Assembly (NCBI GenBank): GCA_905214345.1
Contig: CAJMLV010000029.1
Location: forward strand, 1-34,511
DNA: 34,511 bases
Direction of reading: 5' to 3'
Source of the DNA: an uncultured bacterium
GTDB lineage: Bacteria; Bacillota; Clostridia; Oscillospirales; Ruminococcaceae
Within the stretch, counting starts at the first letter, position 1. Each line of letters opens with the position of its first letter. Shown one piece after another: positions 23,388 through 31,061 of this stretch. Below the pieces are notes generated by a model. That model saw only the letters and a program-made list of their open reading frames with translations, did not search any database and was not told where the DNA came from. The position numbers were made by a program, and so were the translations under genes.

Positions 23388-24343
23388 TCAAGGATATTCT
23401 GAAAGAAGTCGAGGAGCTGGACGCGGCCATCACTGCCGCCCGGGACGCGGCCCCCGCCGCCGACCCCGCCGACGAGCTGATGGGCAACGAACACACCGCC
23501 CCCGACCTGGAAGCCATGGAAGCCCGCCGCGCCGAGCTGCTGAACTCCTGCACCGAGCTCACCGCCGCCGACCGGGTGTTCCTGGCCCGTCACCAGGGCC
23601 GTCCCCGCATCGACGAGTACATCGACGTGCTGTTCACCGATTTCTTTGAGCAGCGGGGCGACCGCCAGTGCCGGGAAGACCCCAGCATCCTGGGCGGCAT
23701 CGCCCGGTACAAGGGCCTGCCGGTCACCGTCATCGGCCACCGCAAGGGCTCCAACACCGAGGAAAACCTCCGCTACAACTTCGGCATGCCCGGCCCCGAA
23801 GGCTACCGCAAGGCCCTGCGCCTGATGAAGCAGGCGGAAAAGTTCGGCCGTCCCATCATCACCTTCATCGACACCCCCGGTGCTTACCCGGGCAAGGAAG
23901 CCGAGGAACGGGGCCAGGGCGAGGCCATCGCCCGCAACCTGGCCGAGATGAGCGGCCTCACCGTGCCGGTGATCTCCATCGTCACCGGTGAGGGCAGCAG
24001 CGGCGGCGCCCTGGGCCTGGGCGTGGCCAACCGCATCCTCATGCTGGAAAACGCCGTCTACTCGGTGCTCAGCCCCGAAGGCTTTGCCAGCATCCTGTGG
24101 AAGGATTCTTCCCGCAGCGGGGAAGCCTGCGACATCATGAAGCTCACCGCCCATGACCTGCAGCAGGACGGCATTGTGGAGGAGGTCATCCCCGAACCCC
24201 TGGGCGGCGCCCAGCGGGACCACAAGGCCCTGTTCACCGCCCTGGACGGGGCGCTGGAACGCCACCTGACCCAGCTGTGCAAGCTCAGCGGCAAGGCTCT
24301 GGCCGAGCAGCGCTACAAGAAGTACCGTCAGATCGGTTTGTGA
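23384..24343 (+). CDS. accA: Acetyl-CoA carboxylase carboxyltransferase, alpha subunit
   Basis: This 319-residue protein is the partner of AccD in the carboxyltransferase. Recognisable segments are FFEQRGDRQCREDPSILGG near residues 87-105, GMPGPEGYRKALRLMKQAE, FIDTPGAYPGKEAEERGQGE near 165, and GEGSSGGALGLGVANRI near 203, which binds acyl-CoA. The N-terminal helical region (about 1-75), including an Ala/Pro-rich linker, is typical of the separate alpha subunit. It overlaps accD by four bases. The biotin carrier (accB) and biotin carboxylase (accC) genes, often beside these in Clostridia, are absent from this cluster. Confidence 0.97.
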   Translation: MIKDILKEVEELDAAITAARDAAPAADPADELMGNEHTAPDLEAMEARRAELLNSCTELTAADRVFLARHQGRPRIDEYIDVLFTDFFEQRGDRQCREDPSILGGIARYKGLPVTVIGHRKGSNTEENLRYNFGMPGPEGYRKALRLMKQAEKFGRPIITFIDTPGAYPGKEAEERGQGEAIARNLAEMSGLTVPVISIVTGEGSSGGALGLGVANRILMLENAVYSVLSPEGFASILWKDSSRSGEACDIMKLTAHDLQQDGIVEEVIPEPLGGAQRDHKALFTALDGALERHLTQLCKLSGKALAEQRYKKYRQIGL

Positions 24344-24362
24344 CATAGATGCGAGGGAAAGT

Positions 24363-25313
24363 ATGGAAGGTTTGCAGCTGATCGCCACCGGCGGGGCACT
24401 GCCCGGCCGCCTGGTGACCAACGATGATTTGAGCCGGATGGTGGATACCAGCGACGAATGGATCACCACCCGCACCGGTATCCGCCAGCGGCATTTCTGC
24501 GCCGAGGGCGAGACCGTCACCCACCTGGCCGTGGCCGCCGCCCGCCAGGCCCTGGAACGCAGCGGCCTTGCCCCGGAAGAGATCGGCTGCTGCGTTTGCG
24601 GTACCCTGTCGGCGGAATACGCCACCCCCAGCACCGCCTGCCTGGTGCAGAAGGAACTGGGCCTGCCCCAGGACATCCCGGTGCTGGACGTGAACGCGGC
24701 CTGCTCCGGCTTCATCTACGGGGCCGGAGTGGCCCGGGGCCTGCTGGCCATGCGGAAAAATGATTCCCGCCGGTACGCCCTGGTCATCGGGTGCGAACAG
24801 CTGTCCCGCCTGATGGACATGACCGACCGCAGCACCTGCGTCCTCTTCGGGGACGGGGCGGGAGCGGCCGTCTTTGAACTGGTGGAGGACGACGGCTTTG
24901 CCATCGACCTGGGCGCCCGTGGGGATATGGCCATCACCACCCCGGCGGGCGGGCCCATCGGCATGGACGGCCGGGCGGTCTTCCGCTTTGCGGTGGACGC
25001 TTTGCCCCGCACCCTGCACACCGTGCTGGATGCCGCGGGCAAGACCCTGGACGACCTGGACTGGGTGGTCTGCCACCAGGCCAACAGCCGCATCATCGAC
25101 CACTGCGTCAAGAAGCTGGGGGCCGATGCCGCCAAATTCTACAAAAACATGGACCGCCACGGCAACACCAGCGCCGCCAGCATCCCGGTGGCGCTGAACG
25201 AACTGGCCGAAGAAGGCCGCCTGACCCCCGGCATGCGCATCGCCTGCATCGGGTTCGGCGGCGGGCTGACCTGGGGCGGTATGGTCCTGAAGGTGAAAGG
25301 GAGCAAAGCATGA
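24363..25313 (+). CDS. fabH: 3-oxoacyl-ACP synthase III (initiation condensing enzyme)
   Basis: This 316-residue thiolase-fold enzyme starts chain synthesis by condensing an acyl-CoA primer with malonyl-ACP. The Cys-His-Asn triad is complete: Cys114 in NAACSGF, His238 in CHQANSRI, and Asn268 in GNTSAAS. The C-terminal GFGGGLTWGG loop is typical. ATG 24363 follows a GAGGG site. The stop codon overlaps the fabK start by four bases. Primer preference (acetyl or branched) cannot be read from sequence. Confidence 0.97.
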   Translation: MEGLQLIATGGALPGRLVTNDDLSRMVDTSDEWITTRTGIRQRHFCAEGETVTHLAVAAARQALERSGLAPEEIGCCVCGTLSAEYATPSTACLVQKELGLPQDIPVLDVNAACSGFIYGAGVARGLLAMRKNDSRRYALVIGCEQLSRLMDMTDRSTCVLFGDGAGAAVFELVEDDGFAIDLGARGDMAITTPAGGPIGMDGRAVFRFAVDALPRTLHTVLDAAGKTLDDLDWVVCHQANSRIIDHCVKKLGADAAKFYKNMDRHGNTSAASIPVALNELAEEGRLTPGMRIACIGFGGGLTWGGMVLKVKGSKA

Positions 25314-26248
25314 AACTGTTGAACGAAATTCTGGGCACCAAGTACCCCCTGATCCAGGGCGGTATGGCCAACATTGCCACCGGCGAATTTGCCGCCGCCT
25401 GCTCCAACGCGGGCGCCCTGGGCCTCATCGGTTCCGGCGGCATGGACGCCGAAGCCCTGCGCAACAACATCCGCAAGGCCAAGCAGCTCACCGACAAGCC
25501 TTTCGGCGTGAACATCATGCTCATGCACCCCCAGGCCGATGAGTTCGCCAGGATCGTGGTGGAGGAAGGCGTCCGCTTTGTCACCACCGGCGCGGGCAAC
25601 CCCGGCAAGTACATGGAAAGCTGGAAGACCGCCGGCATCACCGTCATGCCGGTGGTGGCCGCCGCCGTGCTGGCCAGGCATCTGGTCAAGTGCGGCGCCG
25701 ACGCCCTCATTGCCGAAGGCACCGAGAGCGGCGGCCATGTGGGCGAAATGACCACCATGGCCCTGGTCCCCCAGGTCATCGACGCGGTGAACGTGCCGGT
25801 CATCGCCGCCGGCGGCATCGCCGACGGCCGTCAGCTGGCCGCCGCCTTCGCCCTGGGCGCCTGCGGCGCCCAGATCGGCACCTGCCTGCTGGTGGCGGAG
25901 GAATGCCCCATCCATCCCAACTACAAAGCCGCTTTGCTCAAGGCCAAGGACAGCGATACCATCGTCACCGGCCGCATCGGCGGCACCCCGGTGCGCGTGC
26001 TGAAAAACCGCATGAGCCGGGAATACGTCCGCCAGGAAAAGGCGGGCGCCGACAAGATGGAACTGGAAAAGTTCACCCTGGGCAGCCTGCGCCGGGCCGT
26101 CTTTGAGGGCGACACCGACACCGGCAGCCTGATGGCCGGTCAGGTGGCGGGTATGCTCACCGGCGTGCGCCCGGTGGCCGACATCCTGGATGACCTGATG
26201 ACCGGCTGCCGCACCCGCCTGGGCGAGATGAACGGCATCCGGCTGTAA
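25310..26248 (+). CDS. fabK: Enoyl-ACP reductase II (FMN-dependent)
   Basis: This 312-residue flavoprotein reduces trans-2-enoyl-ACP, the last step of each elongation cycle. It has the TIM-barrel nitronate-monooxygenase-like fold of FabK, with LIQGGMANIATGEFAAA at residues 14-30, GVNIMLMHP near 65, EGTESGGHVGEMTT near 137, and IAAGGIADGRQLAAA near 166, which form the FMN and substrate sites. It overlaps fabH by four bases. No FabI or FabL gene is in the window. FabK enzymes are naturally insensitive to triclosan. The nitronate monooxygenase alternative is unlikely given the fab context. Confidence 0.95.
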   Translation: MKLLNEILGTKYPLIQGGMANIATGEFAAACSNAGALGLIGSGGMDAEALRNNIRKAKQLTDKPFGVNIMLMHPQADEFARIVVEEGVRFVTTGAGNPGKYMESWKTAGITVMPVVAAAVLARHLVKCGADALIAEGTESGGHVGEMTTMALVPQVIDAVNVPVIAAGGIADGRQLAAAFALGACGAQIGTCLLVAEECPIHPNYKAALLKAKDSDTIVTGRIGGTPVRVLKNRMSREYVRQEKAGADKMELEKFTLGSLRRAVFEGDTDTGSLMAGQVAGMLTGVRPVADILDDLMTGCRTRLGEMNGIRL

Positions 26249-26265
26249 GAAAAGGAGATTGCACC

Positions 26266-27210
26266 ATGAAACTTGCGTTCCTGTACGCCGGTCAGGGCAG
26301 CCAGCACGCCGGGATGGGCGCCGATCTGTACGAAGGCTCCCCGGTGTTCCGTGCCGTCTTTGACCAGGCCGCCGAAGGTCTGGATTTTGACCTGAAAACC
26401 ACCTGCTTCACCGACCCCCACGAACTCATCAACCAGACCCAGTACACCCAGCCCTGCATGGTGGCCTTCGCCGTGGGCGTCACCGCCATGCTGGCGGATG
26501 CGGGCATCACCCCCGACTACGCCGCGGGCCTTTCTCTGGGCGAATATTCCGCCCTGGAATGTGCGGGCGTCTTTGACGCCAAGACCGCCGTGGACCTGGT
26601 GGCTTTCCGGGGCAAGGCCATGGCCAAGGCCTCCGAGGGCCTGGACTGCGGCATGACCGCCGTCCTCATGCTGGACCGGGAGACCCTCCAGCGCTGCTGC
26701 GACGAAGCCGCTTCTCTGGGTGTGGTGCAGATCTGCAACTACAACTGCCCCGGCCAGCTGGTCATCGGCGGCGAGAAGGCCGCCGTGGACAAGGCCGCCG
26801 AACTGGCCAAGGCGGCGGGGGCCAAGCGCTGCCTGCCCCTGAAGGTCAGCGGCCCCTTCCACACCAGCCTGATGCACCCGGCGGGGGACGCCCTGGCGGA
26901 AAAGTTCCAGACCATCGACTTTAAGCCCATGAAGCTGCCGGTGCTCTTCAACTGCCTGGGCCGGGAAAAGGCCGAAAGCGATGCCATCCCCGCCCTGCTG
27001 GAAAAGCAGGTGCAGAGCAGCGTCTACCTGGAGGACACCATCCGCCGCCTGGCCGAACTGGGCGTGGACACCGTCATCGAGGTGGGCCCGGGCAAGGCCA
27101 TTTCCGGTTTTGTGAAAAAGACGGTGGGCAGTGCCATCACCTGCCTGAACATCGAGACCATGACGGATTTTGAAGCCGCCGTGGCAGCCGTCAAGGAGGC
27201 CCGGGCATGA
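26266..27210 (+). CDS. fabD: Malonyl-CoA:ACP transacylase
   Basis: This 314-residue enzyme loads malonyl groups onto ACP. The oxyanion-hole GQGSQ lies at residues 9-13. Nucleophile Ser90 sits in GLSLGEYSALE, and catalytic His199 in GPFHTSLM. Length is normal. A good AAAGGAG site precedes ATG 26266. It overlaps fabG by four bases. Confidence 0.97.
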   Translation: MKLAFLYAGQGSQHAGMGADLYEGSPVFRAVFDQAAEGLDFDLKTTCFTDPHELINQTQYTQPCMVAFAVGVTAMLADAGITPDYAAGLSLGEYSALECAGVFDAKTAVDLVAFRGKAMAKASEGLDCGMTAVLMLDRETLQRCCDEAASLGVVQICNYNCPGQLVIGGEKAAVDKAAELAKAAGAKRCLPLKVSGPFHTSLMHPAGDALAEKFQTIDFKPMKLPVLFNCLGREKAESDAIPALLEKQVQSSVYLEDTIRRLAELGVDTVIEVGPGKAISGFVKKTVGSAITCLNIETMTDFEAAVAAVKEARA

Positions 27211-27959
27211 GCGAACAGAACAACACCCGCCGCGCCGCCCTGGTCACCGGGGGCGGGCGGGGCATCGGCCGGGCCATCTGCCTGGCCCTGGCCGCCCAGG
27301 GGTACGATGTGGCGGTGAACTACGCCGCCAGTTCCGCTGCGGCGGAAAAGACCGCCGAAGACTGCCGCGCCTATGGGGTGCAGGCCGTCACCCTGCAGGC
27401 GGACGTCACCGACCCCGCCGCCTGCCAGACCCTGGTGGACACCGCCGCCAAGACCTTCGGCCGTCTGGATGTGCTGGTGAACAACGCCGGCGTCACCGCC
27501 GACAAGCTCATCCTGCGCATGCAGGAAGAGGACTTCGACAAGGTCATCAACGCCAACCTGAAAGGCGCCTTCTTCTGCTGCAAGGCCGCCTGCAAGCTGA
27601 TGATGCGTCAGCGGTACGGCCGCATCGTCAACATCAGCAGCGTGGTGGGTCTGCACGGCAACGCGGGCCAGGCCAACTACGCCGCCAGCAAGGCGGGGCT
27701 CATCGGCATGACCAAGAGCCTGGCCAAGGAGTTTGCCGCCCGGAACGTCACCGTCAACGCGGTAGCCCCCGGATTCATCGGCACCGACATGACCGACGCC
27801 ATGCCCGAAGCCGCCAAGCAGGCGGCCATGACCGGCATCCCGGCGGGGCGCATCGGCGCAGCGGAGGAAGTGGCCAATGCGGTGGCCTTCCTGGCTGGCG
27901 AAGGCGCGTCCTACATCACCGGGCAGGTGCTGTGCGTGGACGGCGGCATGGGCATGTAA
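27207..27959 (+). CDS. fabG: 3-oxoacyl-ACP reductase
   Basis: This 250-residue short-chain dehydrogenase reduces 3-ketoacyl-ACP with NADPH. The nucleotide-binding motif TGGGRGIG (residues 14-21) and NNAG (92-95) are present. The Ser145-Tyr158-Lys162 catalytic set appears in NISSVVGLHGNAGQANYAASK-like order. The end, CVDGGMGM, is typical of FabG. It overlaps fabD by four bases. It is followed by the largest internal gap of the cluster (148 bases) before fabF. Confidence 0.97.
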   Translation: MSEQNNTRRAALVTGGGRGIGRAICLALAAQGYDVAVNYAASSAAAEKTAEDCRAYGVQAVTLQADVTDPAACQTLVDTAAKTFGRLDVLVNNAGVTADKLILRMQEEDFDKVINANLKGAFFCCKAACKLMMRQRYGRIVNISSVVGLHGNAGQANYAASKAGLIGMTKSLAKEFAARNVTVNAVAPGFIGTDMTDAMPEAAKQAAMTGIPAGRIGAAEEVANAVAFLAGEGASYITGQVLCVDGGMGM

Positions 27960-28107
27960 TTCCCCTGACGGGGCAAAAGAGGGAACAGCCCCGCACGGCT
28001 GCGGTAGCCGGGGGCGCTCCCCAAAAAACGCGGGCAATGCGGGCCCGCGGGTTCCCATCGTTTTGGTTCTGAGGTAATTTGTATAGAGAAGGATAGCGAG
28101 GTTTCCC
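27960..28107 (+). other. Internal gap of the fab cluster with GC-rich dyads
   Basis: This is the only sizeable gap within the cluster. It contains CGCGGGC/GCCCGCG (28029-28049) and a longer imperfect GCCCC/GGGGC pairing near 27989-28016. Neither is followed by a clear T-run, so termination is unlikely; RNA stability or processing is possible. In related clusters accB or other genes may lie near fabF, but no coding remnant is visible here. Confidence 0.4.
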
Positions 28108-29349
28108 ATGGAAAAACGCAGAGTCGTCATCACCGGCCTGGGCACGGTCAACCCCACCGGTAACACGGTGGCCGAAAGCTGGGCTGCCGTCAAGCAGGGT
28201 GTGTGCGGCGTGGGCCCCATCACCCATTACGACACCACCAACAGCAAGGTCAAGGTGGCCGCCGAAGTCAAGGACTTCGACCCCGCCGTCCGCGTGGATA
28301 AGCGGGAAGCCCGCAAGATGGCCCGCTTCACCCAGTTTGCGGTGGCCGCTGCCGCCGAGGCCATGGCCGACGCGGGCATTGATATGGAAAACACCGACGC
28401 CAGCCGGTTCGCCACCATCATCTCCAGCGGCATCGGCGGCCTGCCCACCATCGAGGAAGAGCACGCCAAGGGCGAGGCCAAGGGCTTCGACAAGGTCAGC
28501 CCCTTCTTTGTGCCCATGTCCATCGCCAACATGGCGGCGGGCCAGGTGGCCATCCGTTTCGGTCTCAAGGGCATGTGCACCAGCCCTGTCACCGCCTGTG
28601 CCGGCGGCACCAACGCCATCGGCGACGCTTTCCACCGTATCCGGGACGGCTACGAGGACCTGGCCATCTGCGGCGGCGCCGAAAGCTGCATCAGCCCCCT
28701 GGGCGTGGGCGGCTTCACCAGCATGAAGGCCCTGAACCCCACCGACGACCCCGCCCGTGCGTCCATTCCCTTTGACGCCGAGCGCGGCGGCTTCGTCATC
28801 GGCGAAGGTGCGGGCATGCTGATCCTGGAAGAACTGGGCCATGCCCAGGCCCGCGGCGCCAAGATATACGCCGAGGTGGTGGGCTACGGCACCAACTGCG
28901 ACGCCTACCACTTCACCGCTCCCGCCCCCGGCGGTGAGGGCGGCGCCGCCTGCATGCGCCTGGCGCTGCAGGATGCGGGCGTCGCCCCCGAAGCCATCGG
29001 CTACATCAACGCCCACGGCACCAGCACCCATCTGAACGACTCCTGCGAGACTGCTGCCATCAAGTCGGTGTTCGGCGACCACGCCTACAAGCTCCATGTG
29101 TCCAGCACCAAGTCCATGACCGGCCACCTGCTGGGCGCTGCCGGCGGTGTGGAGGGCGTGTTCACCGCCCTGGCCCTGCACGAGGGCTATCTGCCCGCCA
29201 CCATCGGCCTGCAGGTCCCCGACCCGGAATGTGACCTGGACTACCTGCCGGGCCACGGTCTGGAAGAGCAGGTGGAATACGCCCTGAGCGACAGCCTGGG
29301 CTTCGGCGGCCACAACGCTGCCGTCATCTTCAAGCGCTGGGAGGGCTGA
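28108..29349 (+). CDS. fabF: 3-oxoacyl-ACP synthase II (elongation condensing enzyme)
   Basis: This 413-residue enzyme condenses acyl-ACP with malonyl-ACP. The Cys-His-His triad is intact: Cys164 in VTACAGG, His303 in NAHGTST, and His340 in KSMTGHLLGA. The C-terminal SLGFGGHNAAVIFKRW is typical. It is the only elongation synthase here; with no FabB gene present, unsaturated fatty-acid formation must use another route or lie elsewhere. fabZ starts 3 bases after its stop. Confidence 0.97.
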   Translation: MEKRRVVITGLGTVNPTGNTVAESWAAVKQGVCGVGPITHYDTTNSKVKVAAEVKDFDPAVRVDKREARKMARFTQFAVAAAAEAMADAGIDMENTDASRFATIISSGIGGLPTIEEEHAKGEAKGFDKVSPFFVPMSIANMAAGQVAIRFGLKGMCTSPVTACAGGTNAIGDAFHRIRDGYEDLAICGGAESCISPLGVGGFTSMKALNPTDDPARASIPFDAERGGFVIGEGAGMLILEELGHAQARGAKIYAEVVGYGTNCDAYHFTAPAPGGEGGAACMRLALQDAGVAPEAIGYINAHGTSTHLNDSCETAAIKSVFGDHAYKLHVSSTKSMTGHLLGAAGGVEGVFTALALHEGYLPATIGLQVPDPECDLDYLPGHGLEEQVEYALSDSLGFGGHNAAVIFKRWEG

Positions 29350-29352
29350 GAA

Positions 29353-29823
29353 ATGGCCATTGTTGCGAATGATCCTCCCCGCGTGCTGAACGCCAGCCAA
29401 ATCGCGGAGATTCTGCCCCACCGGTATCCCTTTGCCCTGGTGGACCGCATCACCGACTACGAGCCCGGCAAGTGGGCCCGGGGCATCAAGTGCGTGAGCA
29501 TGGGCGAGCCCTATTTCCAGGGGCATTTTCCCGGCCAGCCGGTGATGCCCGGTGTGCTCATCCTGGAAGCCCTGGCCCAGTGCGGGGCGGTGGCGGCTCT
29601 CAGCGAAGAGGGCGCCCAGGGCAAGCTGGCCCTGTTCGGCGGGGTGAAGAACGCCCGGTTCCGCCGCCAGGTGGTGCCGGGGGATGTGCTGACCCTGGAA
29701 TGTGAACTCATCGAACGCCACGGGCCTGTGGGCGTGGGCAAGGCAACGGCATGGGTGGACGGCGTGCGGGCCGTCAACGCCGAATTGACCTTTGCCATTG
29801 TGGACAGAGAGAACGCCCGGTGA
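29353..29823 (+). CDS. fabZ: 3-hydroxyacyl-ACP dehydratase
   Basis: This 156-residue hot-dog-fold enzyme dehydrates 3-hydroxyacyl-ACP. HRYPFALVDRI is at residues 23-33, catalytic His58 is in QGHFPGQPVMPG, and Glu72 is in LILEALAQ. Length and motifs favour FabZ over FabA. It starts 3 bases after fabF and has a weak ribosome site, so coupling with fabF translation is likely. It is the last biosynthetic gene of the cluster. Confidence 0.97.
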   Translation: MAIVANDPPRVLNASQIAEILPHRYPFALVDRITDYEPGKWARGIKCVSMGEPYFQGHFPGQPVMPGVLILEALAQCGAVAALSEEGAQGKLALFGGVKNARFRRQVVPGDVLTLECELIERHGPVGVGKATAWVDGVRAVNAELTFAIVDRENAR

Positions 29824-29854
29824 CGGAGCAGGGCTGTTCAATCGCGGCGAAACA

Positions 29855-29863
29855 TGGTATACT
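29855..29863 (+). promoter_or_regulatory. Internal promoter for the MarR-type regulator gene
   Basis: TGG followed by TATACT (29858-29863) is an extended -10 element in the 137-base gap after fabZ. The -35 region is weak. It would let the regulator be made independently of the cluster promoter. The ATTTAG-type dyad of the cluster promoter is not repeated here. Confidence 0.6.
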
Positions 29864-29960
29864 GACCTGTAAGGATACAAAACAGCTTCGGGCAGCGGCC
29901 CGGATGCGCCGCGCGCGCGGCACCACGGCCCGCAAACCCGATCCGCAGGAGGTTTTTGCG

Positions 29961-30431
29961 ATGCTGGACCAGGCGTTCCAACAGGTGTATACCAAGTTCA
30001 AGCTGCACTTTTATCAACAGGTGTTCAACAAGTTCGAGACCCGCGAAGCCACGCTGACCACGGTGGAATCCTTCTGCATGGAGGTCATCATGGCGCTGGG
30101 CAGCCCGACCATTGCGGAGTTCTCCAACATGATGAACCTGTCCACCCCCAACGCCGCCTACAAGATCAACAATCTGGTGAAAAAGGGGTATGTGAAGAAG
30201 GTCCAGTCGGAAACCGACAAGCGAGAGTATCATCTGTACCCCACCCGCAAGTACATCGATTATTACAGCATCAGCTATGCGTACCTGCAGCAGGTGGTGG
30301 ACCGCGCCAAGCAGCGGTTCAGCCCCGAGGAACTGCAAAGCCTGGAAAAGATGCTGCGCATCGTTTCGGACGAGCTCATGCCCGAGATCCCGCTGCCCAA
30401 GTCCGGGCCGGCGGTGGCGGCACAGGAATAA
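29961..30431 (+). CDS. MarR-family regulator, probable controller of fatty-acid synthesis
   Basis: This 156-residue protein has a MarR winged helix-turn-helix: SPTIAEFSNMMNLSTPNAAYKINNLVKKGYVKKV (recognition region about residues 47-82, wing with TDKREYHLYPT). Flanking helices would form the dimer. Streptococcal FabT, which controls fab genes in response to acyl-ACP, is also a MarR protein encoded in the cluster, so a similar role is the natural inference; the fold alone does not show the ligand. ATG 29961 follows AGGAGG (about 29947-29952). The frame is open upstream but lacks a better start. A strong terminator follows. Confidence 0.9.
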   Translation: MLDQAFQQVYTKFKLHFYQQVFNKFETREATLTTVESFCMEVIMALGSPTIAEFSNMMNLSTPNAAYKINNLVKKGYVKKVQSETDKREYHLYPTRKYIDYYSISYAYLQQVVDRAKQRFSPEELQSLEKMLRIVSDELMPEIPLPKSGPAVAAQE

Positions 30432-30440
30432 AATAAGGAA

Positions 30441-30486
30441 AGAAGGCTTCTCCTTTGTAATATAAGGAGAAGCCTTCTTTTGTTTT
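30441..30486 (+). terminator. Terminator of the fatty-acid cluster
   Basis: A perfect 15-bp stem AGAAGGCTTCTCCTT/AAGGAGAAGCCTTCT with an eight-base loop is followed by TTTTGTTTTTTG. It begins 10 bases after the MarR-type gene. Confidence 0.95.
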
Positions 30487-30528
30487 TTGTTTGTTGTTTC
30501 TTGGCGGGCGATATTTTGCCGTTTACTC

Positions 30529-30985
30529 CTTCCTTTTCGTGCCCGAAAAGGAAGCGAAAAGGGCCCGCCGTTTCGATGCGGCGGCCGCCGACCAGGGCTG
30601 CGGCCCTGGACCCGGGGTGTGCGGCCACCTAACGACGGCCTACTCAGGCCCTGGGGGGCCTGAGCAAGGAATGGATTTAAAAACCTTGCGGGGAAACCTC
30701 CCCTGTGCAAGGGGAGGTGCCGCGCAGCGGCGGAGGGGTTGTAGAGTTTGAGTTTTCGATCGTTTCCGTGAAATGGCTTTTAATCATTTTCCTTGTTCAC
30801 CGGGCCCCAGCCCGGTGAATAGGCCGTCGTAAGGTGGCCGCATCTTGGGGTCCGGGGCCGCAGCCCCGGCCGGCGTCCACCGCATCGGAACGGTGGCGCT
30901 TTTTCCGTCGCTTTTTGGCGTCAAAAAGCGACAACCTAACGGCTGCCAGCCGTTCCCCCGGCAGTATGCAGTCCGCCTGGCGGAC
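30529..30985. repeat. Full composite palindromic repeat (copy R5)
   Basis: This is the second full copy, in the 630-base gap between the MarR-type gene and uxaC. Left arm: CTTCCTTTTCG/CGAAAAGGAAG (30529-30554), CCGCCG-TTTCGATG-CGGCGG (30565-30584), CCAGGGC-TGCG-GCCCTGG (30592-30609), 21-base stem segment (30622-30642), CTCAGGCC/GGCCTGAG (30643-30664). Right arm: TTCACCGGGC/GCCCGGTGAA (30796-30819), the complement of 30622-30642 except one base (30820-30840), CCGGGGC-CGCA-GCCCCGG (30852-30869), CCACCG-CATCGGAA-CGGTGG (30877-30896), GTCGCTTTTTG/CAAAAAGCGAC (30907-30932). Small AACGGCT/AGCCGTT (30938-30954) and GTCCGCC/GGCGGAC (30971-30985) hairpins follow. Stems differ from copy R2 by paired changes. 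Confidence 0.9.
30695..30744. repeat. Short palindromic repeat nested in the centre of copy R5
   Basis: ACCTCCCC/GGGGAGGT (30696-30718) and GCCGC-GCA-GCGGC (30719-30731) are followed by GGAGGGGTTGTAG. I recall similar GGGGAGGT-type palindromes scattered in genomes of gut Clostridia. It is absent from the centre of the other full copy (3425-3507), so it probably inserted there. Confidence 0.6.
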
Positions 30986-30999
30986 TATCCCAAAAAAGC

Positions 31000-31037
31000 A
31001 AAACCAAAAAACGGAGAGAACCTTCCGGTTCTCTCCG
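31000..31037 (-). terminator. Terminator of uxaC
   Basis: An 11-bp stem CGGAGAGAACC/GGTTCTCTCCG (31012-31037) with loop TTCC is followed on the minus strand by GTTTTTTGGTTTTG. It lies 24 bases after the uxaC stop codon. Confidence 0.92.
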
Positions 31038-31061
31038 CTCTGTATAATCTGAACAAAAATA

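Noticed and set aside
31043..31048. TATAAT on the plus strand near the end of uxaC
   Set aside because: There is no matching -35 box and no plus-strand gene downstream; it falls between the uxaC stop codon and terminator.
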